From: Ruminococcus sp.
GTDB taxonomy: Bacteria > Bacillota > Clostridia > Oscillospirales > Acutalibacteraceae
Reading direction: 5' to 3'
NCBI GenBank assembly: GCA_017416065.1
Contig: JAFQDM010000022.1
Span: forward strand, 1 to 64,000
DNA length: 64,000 nucleotides
Notes under the pieces: generated by a model
What the model saw: only the letters and a program-made list of their open reading frames with translations
What the model was told of the DNA's origin: nothing
The model's database searches: none
Position numbers and translations under genes: made by a program
Shown: piece after piece, positions 51,884 through 60,735 of the stretch
Layout of the letters: every line of letters begins with the position of its first letter
How positions within the stretch are numbered: position 1 is the first letter of the stretch

Positions 51884-52780
51884 TTATTCGCCGATGGCCT
51901 TCCACTTGCCGTCGTACTTGACTACTGCGATCTCCTGAGATTCAGTATCCGTGGATTTTGAACCCTTGATGGTAAGCTCCACTTCCACGGTATAACCGGC
52001 AGAGATCTTGTCAGCGTCAATTCCCTCAAACATAGAGGGGTAATCGTAGCCCTGGTCTTCTGCTATGTATTCCTTAAGCTCTGTGATGGATTCGTAAGAC
52101 ATCTCCTCTGAGCCCACAACCCTTGCGGAAATCTTGTAGGTTCCGTATTCGTCCTGAAGATAGGTTATGGCGTCCTCCTTCATAGCGGCAAACAACTGAT
52201 TGATATCCGTGACCTTCTCACCAAACTGCTCAGAAAAGACCTCAAAGAACTCTTCTCTTGTCATCTCGTATTCCTCGCAGGAGTAATCCACCATTTTGTC
52301 GTATGCTTCCACATAATCGCACAGGCAGTATTTGGAGGCTTCGATCAGGTCAGCCTCTGCCTGGGCAAGGCCGTAGTTCATTGCAACGTCCTCGTAGCTT
52401 GCGCCAAAGAGCTTGGGTACTACAACAACTCCTGCAATCACGAGAGCTGCCATAACCACAATTGCAATTATAGTTACAAGGAGCTTCTTGCTCTTTTTGG
52501 CAGGAGCCTGAACGCTTTCTGCGTATTCCTGAGCTGTAAAGTCAAAATCCGTTGCATTCTGCTCCTGTGAATCAAGGATATTTTCCTCACAAGTTATCTC
52601 AACGTCTTCTGCAGACGACTCCTGTGTAAAAACATCGGCTTCACATACAGCTTCTGCCGCAGTCTCCTGAGCCGGTGCTGCAGTCTCCTCGCAAGCTGCA
52701 TCAGGCTCTGCCTGAGCGCCGCACCGGGGACACACAGCCGTTATGTCGTCCAATTCAATTCCGCAATTTTTACAGAACAT
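51884..52780 (-). CDS. Zinc-ribbon protein with one TM helix and an extracellular domain
   Basis: The start at 52780 has GGGAGG ahead; 298 aa. An N-terminal zinc ribbon (MFCKNCGIELDDITAVCPRCG) is followed by an acidic Ala/Glu-rich linker, a TM helix (LLVTIIAIVVMAALVIAGVVVV, about 103-124) and an extracellular domain of about 170 residues of unknown fold. Such zinc-ribbon TM proteins are frequent in Clostridia and may sense or scaffold envelope processes; no function is proven. First of three zinc-ribbon genes in a row by coordinate, last in transcription order. Confidence 0.75.
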   Translation of the reverse strand: MFCKNCGIELDDITAVCPRCGAQAEPDAACEETAAPAQETAAEAVCEADVFTQESSAEDVEITCEENILDSQEQNATDFDFTAQEYAESVQAPAKKSKKLLVTIIAIVVMAALVIAGVVVVPKLFGASYEDVAMNYGLAQAEADLIEASKYCLCDYVEAYDKMVDYSCEEYEMTREEFFEVFSEQFGEKVTDINQLFAAMKEDAITYLQDEYGTYKISARVVGSEEMSYESITELKEYIAEDQGYDYPSMFEGIDADKISAGYTVEVELTIKGSKSTDTESQEIAVVKYDGKWKAIGE

Positions 52781-52908
52781 TTCATTTCCTCCCTTAAAAA
52801 CAAAAATCAAAAAGAAAATGCCATCACCCTCAACTATCAGCAAAAAGCAATGGCATTTTAAAGTTTTTACTAAATATCAGCGGGAATTATTTTTAAGCCT
52901 TACAAGAA

Positions 52909-53541
52909 TTACTTCTTCAGAAGACTGTCTTTGTTAGCATAAACAATTCTACCCACCAGGAACAAAGCAACCAGTGCAAAGATAAGATACAGCCAGCCCC
53001 AGAAGCTGAAGCCTGCTGTCATCATTCCCTCAGACATCTCTCTTGCCTTGCCGTTGATTACAAGCACCATAATAATGTTTGTGATGAAGAATATTGCCTG
53101 AGCGCAAAGCATCACAGCCGCATTGATGGGGTTGAGCTCTGTCTTCTGAATAAGAGGCAAAGCCATAAATACAATTGCGAGCACTGTAATGATAAGGAAT
53201 ATGATGGGAACTGCTACAGGACCCATATCATCTCCAAGTGCCTTGAACATACCTGCGTTCTCTGCATAAGACATTCCGAATGCAGAAGCCTTTGCGCGAA
53301 CAATGGGAAGCAGGAACAGAAGAACTGCCAGGACCTGTGCTGCAAGAGCCACGATCCAATTGAGCTTTGCATCAGCAGTACCCTTAATGATTGCCATAGG
53401 GTCTATCTTGCCGATACCTGCTGCAGGAGTCTGTGCATAATTCTCCACAGGAGCAACGTCCTCCGATTTAGCTCCGCAATTAGCGCAGAACATCATATCG
53501 TCTTCCATCATTGTGCCGCATTTACTACAAAATTTTGCCAT
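52909..53541 (-). CDS. Zinc-ribbon protein with four TM helices
   Basis: A 210-aa protein. The N-terminal ribbon (MAKFCSKCGTMMEDDMMFCANCGAK) precedes about 35 polar residues and four TM helices (from IVALAAQVLAVLLFLLPIV to FWGWLYLIFALVALFLVGRIV). No catalytic motif. Its neighbours also carry the same type of ribbon, which points to a shared partner or paralogous regulatory set. Confidence 0.75.
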   Translation of the reverse strand: MAKFCSKCGTMMEDDMMFCANCGAKSEDVAPVENYAQTPAAGIGKIDPMAIIKGTADAKLNWIVALAAQVLAVLLFLLPIVRAKASAFGMSYAENAGMFKALGDDMGPVAVPIIFLIITVLAIVFMALPLIQKTELNPINAAVMLCAQAIFFITNIIMVLVINGKAREMSEGMMTAGFSFWGWLYLIFALVALFLVGRIVYANKDSLLKK

Positions 53542-53607
53542 TTTTTAGCCCTCCATTTTTATTACTTTATATTAACTGTGATGATACAGCAAATATACAA
53601 ATGCTTT

Positions 53608-54321
53608 TTATACACCCTGCTTGTTTCCGCAATAGATGCAGAACTTGGAGCCGGGATGAAGCTGCTTTCCGCAATTTGTGCAGATTCCGTCCGCAGAAGG
53701 CACAGGCGCTACAGGAGCAGGTGCGGGTGCTACGGGTGCAGGTGCTACGGGTGCAGGCGCAGGTGCTACAGGTGCAGGTGCAGGAGCCACGGGAGCTGTT
53801 TTTGTGCCGCATTTTGTGCAAAAAGCAGAGCCTGGTGCCAATTGTGCACCGCATGCCGTGCACACATAGGTCTGAGGTACGGGCGCAGGTGCCGCTGCAG
53901 GGGCAGCTGCCTCAACTCTTGTTCCGCAAGCAGTGCAGAAAGCCGAGCCCGGTGCCAAGGTAGTACCGCATTTGCCGCATACGTTACCTGCAGGCTGAGG
54001 AGCAACCACTCTGGTGCCGCATCCCGTGCAGAACACATCTGTTTTAGACAGATCGCGTCCGCAGTTGGGGCAAGGGAAAATACCCTTAATTCTCTTGATC
54101 TGCTGGTTGTAGCCATCAACTCTTGTGCCTATCTCCTTAAGCTCGGAAACCTGAGCTTCAAAGCGAGGCTCACAATCATCCTTATGAAGCTCAAAATATG
54201 CTTTGCCGATCTCCATATACAACGAATTCATTCGCTGGTTTTCATCTGAAATCAGGCTGTTGATCTTTGAGATCTTGCTGGAATCTGAAATATTCTTGCT
54301 TAATTCATCAAAAAAAGCCAC
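53608..54321 (-). CDS. Multi-zinc-ribbon protein with Pro-Ala repeat
   Basis: GTG start at 54321 behind AGGAGG; 237 aa, no TM helix. Residues 1-75 are coiled coil-forming (ISKINSLISDENQRMNSLYMEIGKAYFEL). Four zinc ribbons of the type CxxCG-x10-12-FCTxCG follow. Between the third and fourth lies a low-complexity Ala-Pro-Val run of 35 residues encoded by GGTGC-type DNA repeats, which can vary in length by slippage. Likely a cytosolic scaffold or adapter. Confidence 0.75.
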   Translation of the reverse strand: MAFFDELSKNISDSSKISKINSLISDENQRMNSLYMEIGKAYFELHKDDCEPRFEAQVSELKEIGTRVDGYNQQIKRIKGIFPCPNCGRDLSKTDVFCTGCGTRVVAPQPAGNVCGKCGTTLAPGSAFCTACGTRVEAAAPAAAPAPVPQTYVCTACGAQLAPGSAFCTKCGTKTAPVAPAPAPVAPAPAPVAPAPVAPAPAPVAPVPSADGICTNCGKQLHPGSKFCIYCGNKQGV

Positions 54322-54539
54322 AAATCTTCCTCCTGTCATAAACGTAAATAGCGTTAATAATTGCACCTTGGGATTTAAAAAGCACAATTTTTTACATACC
54401 ATATTATACTATATCCCATTTCTTTAGTCAACAAAAAACATATAAGTACACATAATTGCTAAAATTGACTTTTTCCTCAGCAAATCAGCAGAATATTCTG
54501 TAAAACTCAAAATCACATTCAAAATTTTTACACGGGGTC

Positions 54540-54568
54540 TTGACAAACTGTATACCGTTCGGTATAAT
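54540..54568 (+). promoter_or_regulatory. Promoter and TetR operator of the regulator gene
   Basis: TTGACA (54540-54545), 17-base spacer, TATAAT (54563-54568). The palindrome TATACCGTTCGGTATA (54551-54566) fills the spacer and the -10, so its binding would block transcription: autorepression. Confidence 0.75.
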
Positions 54569-54590
54569 GCAAGAAACAGGAGGTGATATT

Positions 54591-55175
54591 ATGACGGAAC
54601 AAACAAACAATAAAGAAAGAATTCTGCAGTGTGCCTTAAAGCTTTTTTCAAAGAAAGGCTACGACGGCACCTCCACAATGGACATCGTCAACACCGCACA
54701 GGTCACAAAGCCCACCATGTATCATTACTTTGGCTCCAAAGAAGGGCTCCTGAGTGAAATTCTGGAGCAAAACTACACTGCACTTTCGGCAAAGCTCAAA
54801 GAGGCCGCCAATCTGCCTCAGGACATCTCCCTCACCTTCTACAGAATTGCAAGGGTATATTTTGACGGCGCACGGGAAAACCTGGACTTTTTCCGCTTCA
54901 GAATGGGACTTATGCTGCGCACGGGAGAGGACGCCGCATACCTTTGCGCAAGAAAATATATTGAAGAGGAATATGCCATTATCAAGGATTTTTTTGATAA
55001 CGCCACCAAACAGGCAGGAAACCTCGCAGGCAAAGAGAGCCTGTGCACCATCACTCTCATAGGCGTACTCAATGCCGCCGTCAGTGCATACCTTTATTTG
55101 GAAGATGAAGCTATGCTCAGCGACGAAACCATCTACAAATTAAGGCAACAATTCCTCCACGGAATTTACTCATAA
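54591..55175 (+). CDS. TetR-family transcriptional regulator
   Basis: A 194-aa protein (ATG 54591, RBS AGGAGG). The N-terminal TetR helix-turn-helix is NKERILQCALKLFSKKGYDGTSTMDIVNTAQVTKPTMYHYFGSKEGLLSEIL (residues 6-57); the C-terminal domain (TetR_C-type) would bind an unknown ligand. Matching palindromes before this gene and before the GH13 gene indicate that it represses both. The ligand may be a sugar, although TetR ligands are usually small hydrophobic compounds. Confidence 0.9.
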   Translation: MTEQTNNKERILQCALKLFSKKGYDGTSTMDIVNTAQVTKPTMYHYFGSKEGLLSEILEQNYTALSAKLKEAANLPQDISLTFYRIARVYFDGARENLDFFRFRMGLMLRTGEDAAYLCARKYIEEEYAIIKDFFDNATKQAGNLAGKESLCTITLIGVLNAAVSAYLYLEDEAMLSDETIYKLRQQFLHGIYS

Positions 55176-55193
55176 AGCATAAACATCAAGTTA

Positions 55194-55209
55194 TATACCA
55201 TTCGGTACA
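55194..55209. promoter_or_regulatory. Second TetR operator, before the GH13 gene
   Basis: TATACCATTCGGTACA is a variant of the palindrome at 54551-54566 and ends 14 bases before the GH13 start codon, overlapping the ribosome binding region. Confidence 0.65.
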
Positions 55210-55223
55210 AAAAAGGAGACACT

Positions 55224-56516
55224 ATGAATCATTTCGACCCCAGAGAATGTATTTTTTATCAGATCTACCCCATCGGATTCTGCGGAGCTCCCCGCAAAAA
55301 CACAGGCGAGCCCACGGTTAATCGTATAGAAAAAATAGAAAAATGGATCCCGCATATGAAGTCTTTGGGCATCAACGCTCTGTACCTGGGACCCATATTT
55401 GAATCCGGTTGCCATGGGTACGACACCCACGACTTCCGCCTTATCGACTCAAGGCTCGGCACTAACGACGACTTCAAAAAAGTATGCAGAGCACTAAAGG
55501 AGGCAAACATCAGCCTGATTCTTGACGGAGTCTTTAACCATGTAGGCAGAGGCTTCTTTGCCGTGCAGGATGTGCTCAAAAACAGAGAGAGCTCCCCCTA
55601 CTGCAGTTGGATCTCAGGCCTGCGCTTTGACCAGAACAACAGCTACGGGGACGGCCTTCACTACGATTCCTGGGCAGGACACGAGCTGCTTGTGAAGCTC
55701 AACCTGAAAAATCCCGACGTAAAGGAGTACCTTCTGAGTGCCGTTGATATGTGGATAGACGAGTTTGGCGCCGAGGGTCTGCGCCTTGATGCGGCAGACT
55801 GCATAGATCACGATTTCTTCCGCGAGCTCAGAAGGCGCACCAAAGCTAAGAATCCCGACTTCTGGCTTATGGGAGAGATCACCAATTCCAGCGACTACCG
55901 AGTGTGGATGAACTCAGAAATGCTGGATTCCGTTACCAACTACGAATGCTACAAAGGCTTTTACTCCAGCATCAACTCAAAGAATATGTTTGAGATAGCT
56001 CACGGAATAGCCCGTCAGTTCGGCCCCTGGGGACTGTACAAGGATAACATCCTCTACAACTTCCTTGACAATCACGACGTTAACCGCATTGTGAATATGC
56101 TCAGCTCCAAGGATAACCTAAAAAACCTCTACACCCTTATGTACACTATGCCGGGTACTCCCAGCATATACTACGGAAGCGAGTGGGGGATCGAAGGAAA
56201 AAAAGACAGAGGCAACGACAACCCCCTGCGCCCCGAGATCGACACAGAAAATCCAAACATCACAGACAAAGAGCTGTTTGAGCATCTGCAAAAGCTTGCA
56301 GATGTCCGCCTTTCCTCCCATGCACTCAAATACGGCAAATACGAGGAGGTACAGATTCAGAACGAGGCATACGCCTTTGCAAGAAAGAGCGAAATGGAAA
56401 CAAAGCTCATCTTCATAAATATTGCAAACAGCGAGAAAATTATGCACGCTGATTATCAGGGCAAGCACTTTGAGGTAAAGCTGCCCCCATTCTCCTCACA
56501 GATACTTGATTACTGA
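55224..56516 (+). CDS. GH13 alpha-amylase family enzyme
   Basis: A 430-aa cytosolic protein without signal peptide. It has the GH13 barrel motifs: LILDGVFNHVG (region I), GLRLDAADCIDHDF (nucleophile Asp), WLMGEI (acid/base Glu) and FLDNHDVNRI (third Asp), and the C-terminal beta domain is short. The second-strand motif FYQIYPIGFCGAP suggests the subfamily close to maltogenic or neopullulanase/cyclomaltodextrinase-like enzymes. It probably trims malto-oligosaccharides inside the cell. Controlled by the upstream TetR regulator. Confidence 0.9.
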   Translation: MNHFDPRECIFYQIYPIGFCGAPRKNTGEPTVNRIEKIEKWIPHMKSLGINALYLGPIFESGCHGYDTHDFRLIDSRLGTNDDFKKVCRALKEANISLILDGVFNHVGRGFFAVQDVLKNRESSPYCSWISGLRFDQNNSYGDGLHYDSWAGHELLVKLNLKNPDVKEYLLSAVDMWIDEFGAEGLRLDAADCIDHDFFRELRRRTKAKNPDFWLMGEITNSSDYRVWMNSEMLDSVTNYECYKGFYSSINSKNMFEIAHGIARQFGPWGLYKDNILYNFLDNHDVNRIVNMLSSKDNLKNLYTLMYTMPGTPSIYYGSEWGIEGKKDRGNDNPLRPEIDTENPNITDKELFEHLQKLADVRLSSHALKYGKYEEVQIQNEAYAFARKSEMETKLIFINIANSEKIMHADYQGKHFEVKLPPFSSQILDY

Positions 56517-56538
56517 TAAAAAGACAACAGGATATGCC

Positions 56539-56573
56539 AAAGACCTGTCGGAGAGCTCCGACAGGTCTTTTTA
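56539..56573 (+). terminator. Terminator of the TetR-GH13 unit
   Basis: AAAGACCTGTCGGA/TCCGACAGGTCTTT stem, loop GAGC, then TT. Confidence 0.85.
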
Positions 56574-56586
56574 TGTTCGCTTAAAC

Positions 56587-58002
56587 TTATTTGATTATTA
56601 TTTCCCGATTGGCAAAGCGCTGTGCTTCGTCGCTGTCGTGGGTAACAATGGCAACTGCTCTGCCTTTGAGGTGTTCAAACACCCTGCGTGCAGTCTCTTG
56701 CCTGAGCTCCTCGTCAAGACCCGTGAAGGGTTCATCAAGAAACACCACGTCTCCCCTGCCTGCAAGAGTTCTTGCAATGGCAAGGCGGCGCTTCATACCT
56801 CCGCTGAGCTCCTCCGGATACATATTCTCCGTACCCTGCAAGGATACAAGGGACAAAAGCATCTGTGCATCTGCACAAGGGTTCACAAAAAGTATATTCT
56901 CCTTCACCGTCAGCCAGGGCAACAGCCTGTCCTCCTGAAACAGAAAGCTTACTCCGCCCTGCAGATTCACCCGACCTCTGTCCGCCTTGGTAAGTCCTGC
57001 TAAAATCATAAGCAGAGTCGTCTTGCCTGTGCCCGAAGCACCCCTCACCGCCACAACGTCTGAAGGGGAAATCTCCACGTCCACATTCTGAAGCACCGGG
57101 TTTTCTCCGTATGCCTTGCTGATGCCTTCGCCAACAACATATCCTCTGTGCTCAAGGCTTTCAGCTTTTGGTTTTTCGCATTCCTTTACTCTTACCGGCA
57201 GGTGGAGAGTCGACTTTTTAAGCGCCCATACCACAACACGCTCAAAGATTATGCTGAGTATGACCACTACAACAGTCCAGGCAAATTTACCCTCGGAATC
57301 GAGGTACACCTTGGCGTTGTTGAGCTGTTGTCCGACAGAGCCCTGAGTAGAGCCCAATATCTCTGCGGCAATACCAGACTTCCACGCAAGGCCTAAGGCC
57401 GTGGAAGCTCCTGCTATAAAGAACGGATACACTGAAGGAACGTAGATGTGCAGAAGCCTTGAGAATGCACCCACAGAAAAGCTTCTGGACATTTCCAGCA
57501 GCTTTTTGTCTGTATTCTTAATCCCTTCAAAGGTATTCCCCCAGATTATGGGAAACACCATAAGTCCTACAATAAACAAGGGCACCTGCTGATTTGTAAC
57601 CCACACGATAATGATGACCGTCAAAGATGCAACGGGGGTTGCCCTTGCAATGCTGATCACGGGCTTGAGCAAAGCATATAGCAGCTTTGACATATAGGTT
57701 GCAACGGCAAGTATAAGCCCTATGAAAACTCCGCACAAATAGCCTGCAAGTATCCTCAGCACAGTGGAGCCGGTTATGCTCCAGAAATCTGAGCTGCTCA
57801 CAAGCTCCAGCACTCTTCTCCCCGTGCCCAGAGGCGATGGAATAATAATATCCAGCCCCACGTTGGTATACACCAATTGCCACAAAAGCACCCAAAAGGC
57901 AAAAACCCCCATGGTAATGAGGGTTTTCCTTATAATATTTTTAATTGTAAGTTTTTCTTTTTTCTCTTTAGTCTTCAACGTAGTTGTAGTAGAAGTTGTC
58001 AT
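56587..58002 (-). CDS. Fused ABC permease-ATPase (SsuC/TauC- plus SsuB/TauB-like)
   Basis: A 471-aa single polypeptide. Residues about 25-260 are an SsuC-type permease with six TM helices and the loop SIARATPVASLTVIIIVW. Residues about 285-471 are an ABC ATPase with Walker A GASGTGKTTLLM, Q-loop LFQEDRLLPW, signature LSGGMKRRLAIARTLAG, and Walker B VVFLDEPFTGLDEE. In most genomes these are two genes. The protein starts 35 bases inside the SBP gene and has a good RBS (AGGAGGT). Substrate is unknown; the family moves sulfonates, nitrate, or thiamine precursors. Confidence 0.92.
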   Translation of the reverse strand: MTTSTTTTLKTKEKKEKLTIKNIIRKTLITMGVFAFWVLLWQLVYTNVGLDIIIPSPLGTGRRVLELVSSSDFWSITGSTVLRILAGYLCGVFIGLILAVATYMSKLLYALLKPVISIARATPVASLTVIIIVWVTNQQVPLFIVGLMVFPIIWGNTFEGIKNTDKKLLEMSRSFSVGAFSRLLHIYVPSVYPFFIAGASTALGLAWKSGIAAEILGSTQGSVGQQLNNAKVYLDSEGKFAWTVVVVILSIIFERVVVWALKKSTLHLPVRVKECEKPKAESLEHRGYVVGEGISKAYGENPVLQNVDVEISPSDVVAVRGASGTGKTTLLMILAGLTKADRGRVNLQGGVSFLFQEDRLLPWLTVKENILFVNPCADAQMLLSLVSLQGTENMYPEELSGGMKRRLAIARTLAGRGDVVFLDEPFTGLDEELRQETARRVFEHLKGRAVAIVTHDSDEAQRFANREIIIK

Positions 58003-59023
58003 CAGGCAATGTACCTCCTACGGATGCAGGCTTTGCATCATAAAGCACCTGAAGATTTTCCTTAACAAGAGCCTTCATATCATCATTTACAATGAATGTG
58101 ATATAGCTTGTGGGAATAGCCTTCTTAGCAATGGGTGCTTTGGGAATGATTCCTGCATCAACGATCATCTGTGCCGCTTCGTCAGAAGCTGTATTTATAA
58201 ATTCAACGGAATCTGCATAGTCGTCAAGGAATTCGTTGATTCCCCATGCGTTTGTGGTTATAGCTTCATTGCGAGCAATTACGCAACCCTGCACAAGCTT
58301 TGTGCCGTACTTTGTCTCCCACTCCTTTGTCAGGTCAAGAGCTACAGTAAGCTCTGCGTTCTGAGCAGTTGAAGAGGTTACGTTAGGCTCGGGCAGAAGT
58401 GCTACGTCTGCCTGGCCGGATACGATAAGGGATGCAACGTCGCTGTGCTCGGACTTATACTCAACAAATACATCCTCACCTACTGTGAGACCTGAGTCTG
58501 CAAGAAGCTTGTTGAGAATAAACTCAGGGGTTGCACCCTGACCTGCAGAAACGATGGTCTTTCCTCTTAAGTCCTCAATGGAATTAACCTCTGTGCCGTT
58601 TGTTACGATGTAGGTAACTCCAAGAGTGTTAACAGCTAAGATCTTAACTCCGCCGTTTGTTCTGCTGTAGAGTACGGATGCAAGGTTAACGGGACAAGCG
58701 GCAATATCTGCATCACCGTTAATGATAGCTGCCGTGATCTCATCAGGAGCAGAAACAACAGTAAAGTTGTACTCAGAGTCATCATCATTACCCTCTGTGA
58801 TCATCTCTGCCATACCCATACCTGTGGGTCCCTTGAGTGTGTAAACATTCAAAGGCTCAACGCCTCTGGGAGGAGCTGTAGGAGCCTCAGTTGCTTCAGT
58901 TGCCTCTGTGGGAGCAACGGTTGTCGTCTGTGTGTTTTCCTCTCCTTTGCCTGCGCATGCTGCAAGAGACATCATCATTACAAGTGCAAGCACAAGAGAA
59001 AGAATTGAAAGTGTTCTTTTCAT
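57968..59023 (-). CDS. ABC transporter substrate-binding lipoprotein
   Basis: A 351-aa protein with a lipobox (LAAC, Cys23), a Thr/Pro/Ala/Glu-rich linker (TEATEATEAPTAPP) and an SsuA/TauA/NMT1-type periplasmic binding domain (LNVYTLKGPTGMGMAEMI, DLRGKTIVSAGQGATPEFIL, DVASLIVSGQADVALLPEPNV). It delivers its ligand to the fused permease-ATPase encoded next. The ligand class is open. Confidence 0.9.
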   Translation of the reverse strand: MKRTLSILSLVLALVMMMSLAACAGKGEENTQTTTVAPTEATEATEAPTAPPRGVEPLNVYTLKGPTGMGMAEMITEGNDDDSEYNFTVVSAPDEITAAIINGDADIAACPVNLASVLYSRTNGGVKILAVNTLGVTYIVTNGTEVNSIEDLRGKTIVSAGQGATPEFILNKLLADSGLTVGEDVFVEYKSEHSDVASLIVSGQADVALLPEPNVTSSTAQNAELTVALDLTKEWETKYGTKLVQGCVIARNEAITTNAWGINEFLDDYADSVEFINTASDEAAQMIVDAGIIPKAPIAKKAIPTSYITFIVNDDMKALVKENLQVLYDAKPASVGGTLPDDNFYYNYVED

Positions 59024-59123
59024 AATTATATACCTCCTATTGATTTTTCATATATATTATAATATAATTTACTTGTCAAATTCGTTGCCACAGCAACCAA
59101 GCAATAATCCTTCGGGTGACATT

Positions 59124-59813
59124 ATGAAAAAATACTATTCTATTATGAAATCAAGTCTGCCTTTTAAAGATTTTGGCACAGATGAACTTGAATACGTTGT
59201 AAAAAAACTCAACCTCTCCCTCAGCAGTTTTCCAAAGGGAGCTGTAATCTTCAGTCAGGGCGACACCGTAACCCATGCAGGGGTGATACTTGAAGGCTCG
59301 GTCATTGCAGAAAGCGTTTCCTACTCAGGCGAGCGAAGAATAATCCAGACTCATTCAGAAGGGGCGCTCTTCGGCGACGTGCTTATGTCTTCACAAAGTC
59401 AGCCCACCCCCGTGAGCGTAATTGCAAGAGAGGACTCCTCGGTAGTATTTCTGAGCTTTGAATCCATAGCGGAGAATGCCTGTGACCCCCTGTGCCGCAG
59501 GGTGCTCACCAATATGCTCCACGGCATTGCAGACAAATTCTGGGAGCTCAACCGCAAGATAGCCTACCTCTCCTGCAGAGCTCTGCGTGGAAGAATCGCC
59601 ATGTTCCTGCTTGATATGCAAAAAAAGCACCAAAGCTCCACCTTTCACCTGCCCTACAGCAGAGAAGAGCTTGCCTCTGTGCTTGGGGTAAACCGCACCG
59701 CCCTCTCCAGAGAGCTGAGCAGAATGCAGCAAGAGGAGATCCTCAGTTTTTACAAAAGCTCTTTCAAAATAACTAACGCAGAAAAGCTCAGAAACTGCAT
59801 CGGAGGCAATTGA
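59124..59813 (+). CDS. Crp/Fnr-family transcriptional regulator
   Basis: A 229-aa protein (start 59124; a longer frame upstream has no RBS). The N-terminal cNMP-binding-like barrel (VIFSQGDTVTHAGVILEGSVI...GALFGDVLMS) is followed by the dimer helix and a C-terminal HTH (YSREELASVLGVNRTALSRELSRMQQEEILSF). No Cys cluster for an iron-sulfur site is visible in the N-terminus, so it is not FNR-like. It diverges from the SBP gene and may control it. Confidence 0.85.
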   Translation: MKKYYSIMKSSLPFKDFGTDELEYVVKKLNLSLSSFPKGAVIFSQGDTVTHAGVILEGSVIAESVSYSGERRIIQTHSEGALFGDVLMSSQSQPTPVSVIAREDSSVVFLSFESIAENACDPLCRRVLTNMLHGIADKFWELNRKIAYLSCRALRGRIAMFLLDMQKKHQSSTFHLPYSREELASVLGVNRTALSRELSRMQQEEILSFYKSSFKITNAEKLRNCIGGN

Positions 59814-59814
59814 T

Positions 59815-60684
59815 ATGAAGAATCCGTGGTATAAAAGAAAGGCATCCCTGCTTCTGCTGATGTTTACTGTTACAGCAATCGCCTTCATCATTGGCGGAAT
59901 GATCTGCAATAAAGACTTAAGACTCAGCAAATATACCGTTACCTCACAGGATCTGCCCCACAGCTTCCAAGGGTTCAGAATTGCACAGGTTTCTGACCTG
60001 CACAACCGCACCCTGGGTAAAGATAACAAAAAGCTGCTGAGTATGCTGAGGGAATGCAAGCCCGATATAATAGTTATGACGGGAGATATCATAGACAGCC
60101 GCACCCCTAAGGTCAGCATTGCAACAGACTTTGCTCAGGAGGCGGCAAAGATAGCTCCCTGCTACTACGTGCCGGGCAACCACGAGGCACGGGTCCCCGA
60201 GGATTTTGAAGCGCTCCTTGCAGGTCTTGGGTCAGCAGGAATAAAGGTCCTGCGCAACGAGAGCACAAAGCTCGAGAAGGACGGGGAATACATTACCCTG
60301 CTGGGCGCAGATGACCCGTGGTTTGCAAACGGCAATACCAGTCGGTATGACACACAATATATGAGAGATACACTTGACAGCATTGCTCTCGGAAACGAAG
60401 ATGAATTCACCCTCTTGCTGTCTCACAGACCCGAGCTCTTTGAGGCTTATGCACAGCACCACATTGACCTTACTCTCTCAGGTCACGTTCACGGCGGACA
60501 GATCCGTCTGCCCTTTGTGGGAGGTCTGTACGGTCCCAACCAAGGACTCCTTCCAACCTACGACAAAGGCCTGTATACAAAGGATAACTCCAATATGATA
60601 GTAAGCAGCGGCGTGGGAAACTCCCTGTTCCCTCTGAGGATATTCAACCCTCCCGAGGTGGTACTGGTTGAACTGCAGAAATAA
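59815..60684 (+). CDS. Membrane-anchored metallophosphoesterase (YaeI-like)
   Basis: A 289-aa protein with one N-terminal TM helix (LLLLMFTVTAIAFIIGGMI) and a calcineurin-like phosphoesterase domain: VSDLHNR, VMTGDIID, YVPGNHEA, LLSHRP and SGHVHGGQIRLP. YaeI-type enzymes act on phosphodiesters such as lipid headgroups outside the membrane. It starts one base after the crp-like gene stop, so they are cotranscribed. Confidence 0.92.
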   Translation: MKNPWYKRKASLLLLMFTVTAIAFIIGGMICNKDLRLSKYTVTSQDLPHSFQGFRIAQVSDLHNRTLGKDNKKLLSMLRECKPDIIVMTGDIIDSRTPKVSIATDFAQEAAKIAPCYYVPGNHEARVPEDFEALLAGLGSAGIKVLRNESTKLEKDGEYITLLGADDPWFANGNTSRYDTQYMRDTLDSIALGNEDEFTLLLSHRPELFEAYAQHHIDLTLSGHVHGGQIRLPFVGGLYGPNQGLLPTYDKGLYTKDNSNMIVSSGVGNSLFPLRIFNPPEVVLVELQK

Positions 60685-60706
60685 AAAGCTTATAAGCATA
60701 GCAAAG

Positions 60707-60735
60707 CCCCTCCTTGTGCAAGGAGGGGTTTTATT
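60707..60735 (+). terminator. Terminator between phosphoesterase and trpS
   Basis: CCCCTCCTT/AAGGAGGGG stem, loop GTGC, then TTTTATTTTA; serves the plus strand and also lies next to the trpS stop. Confidence 0.75.
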
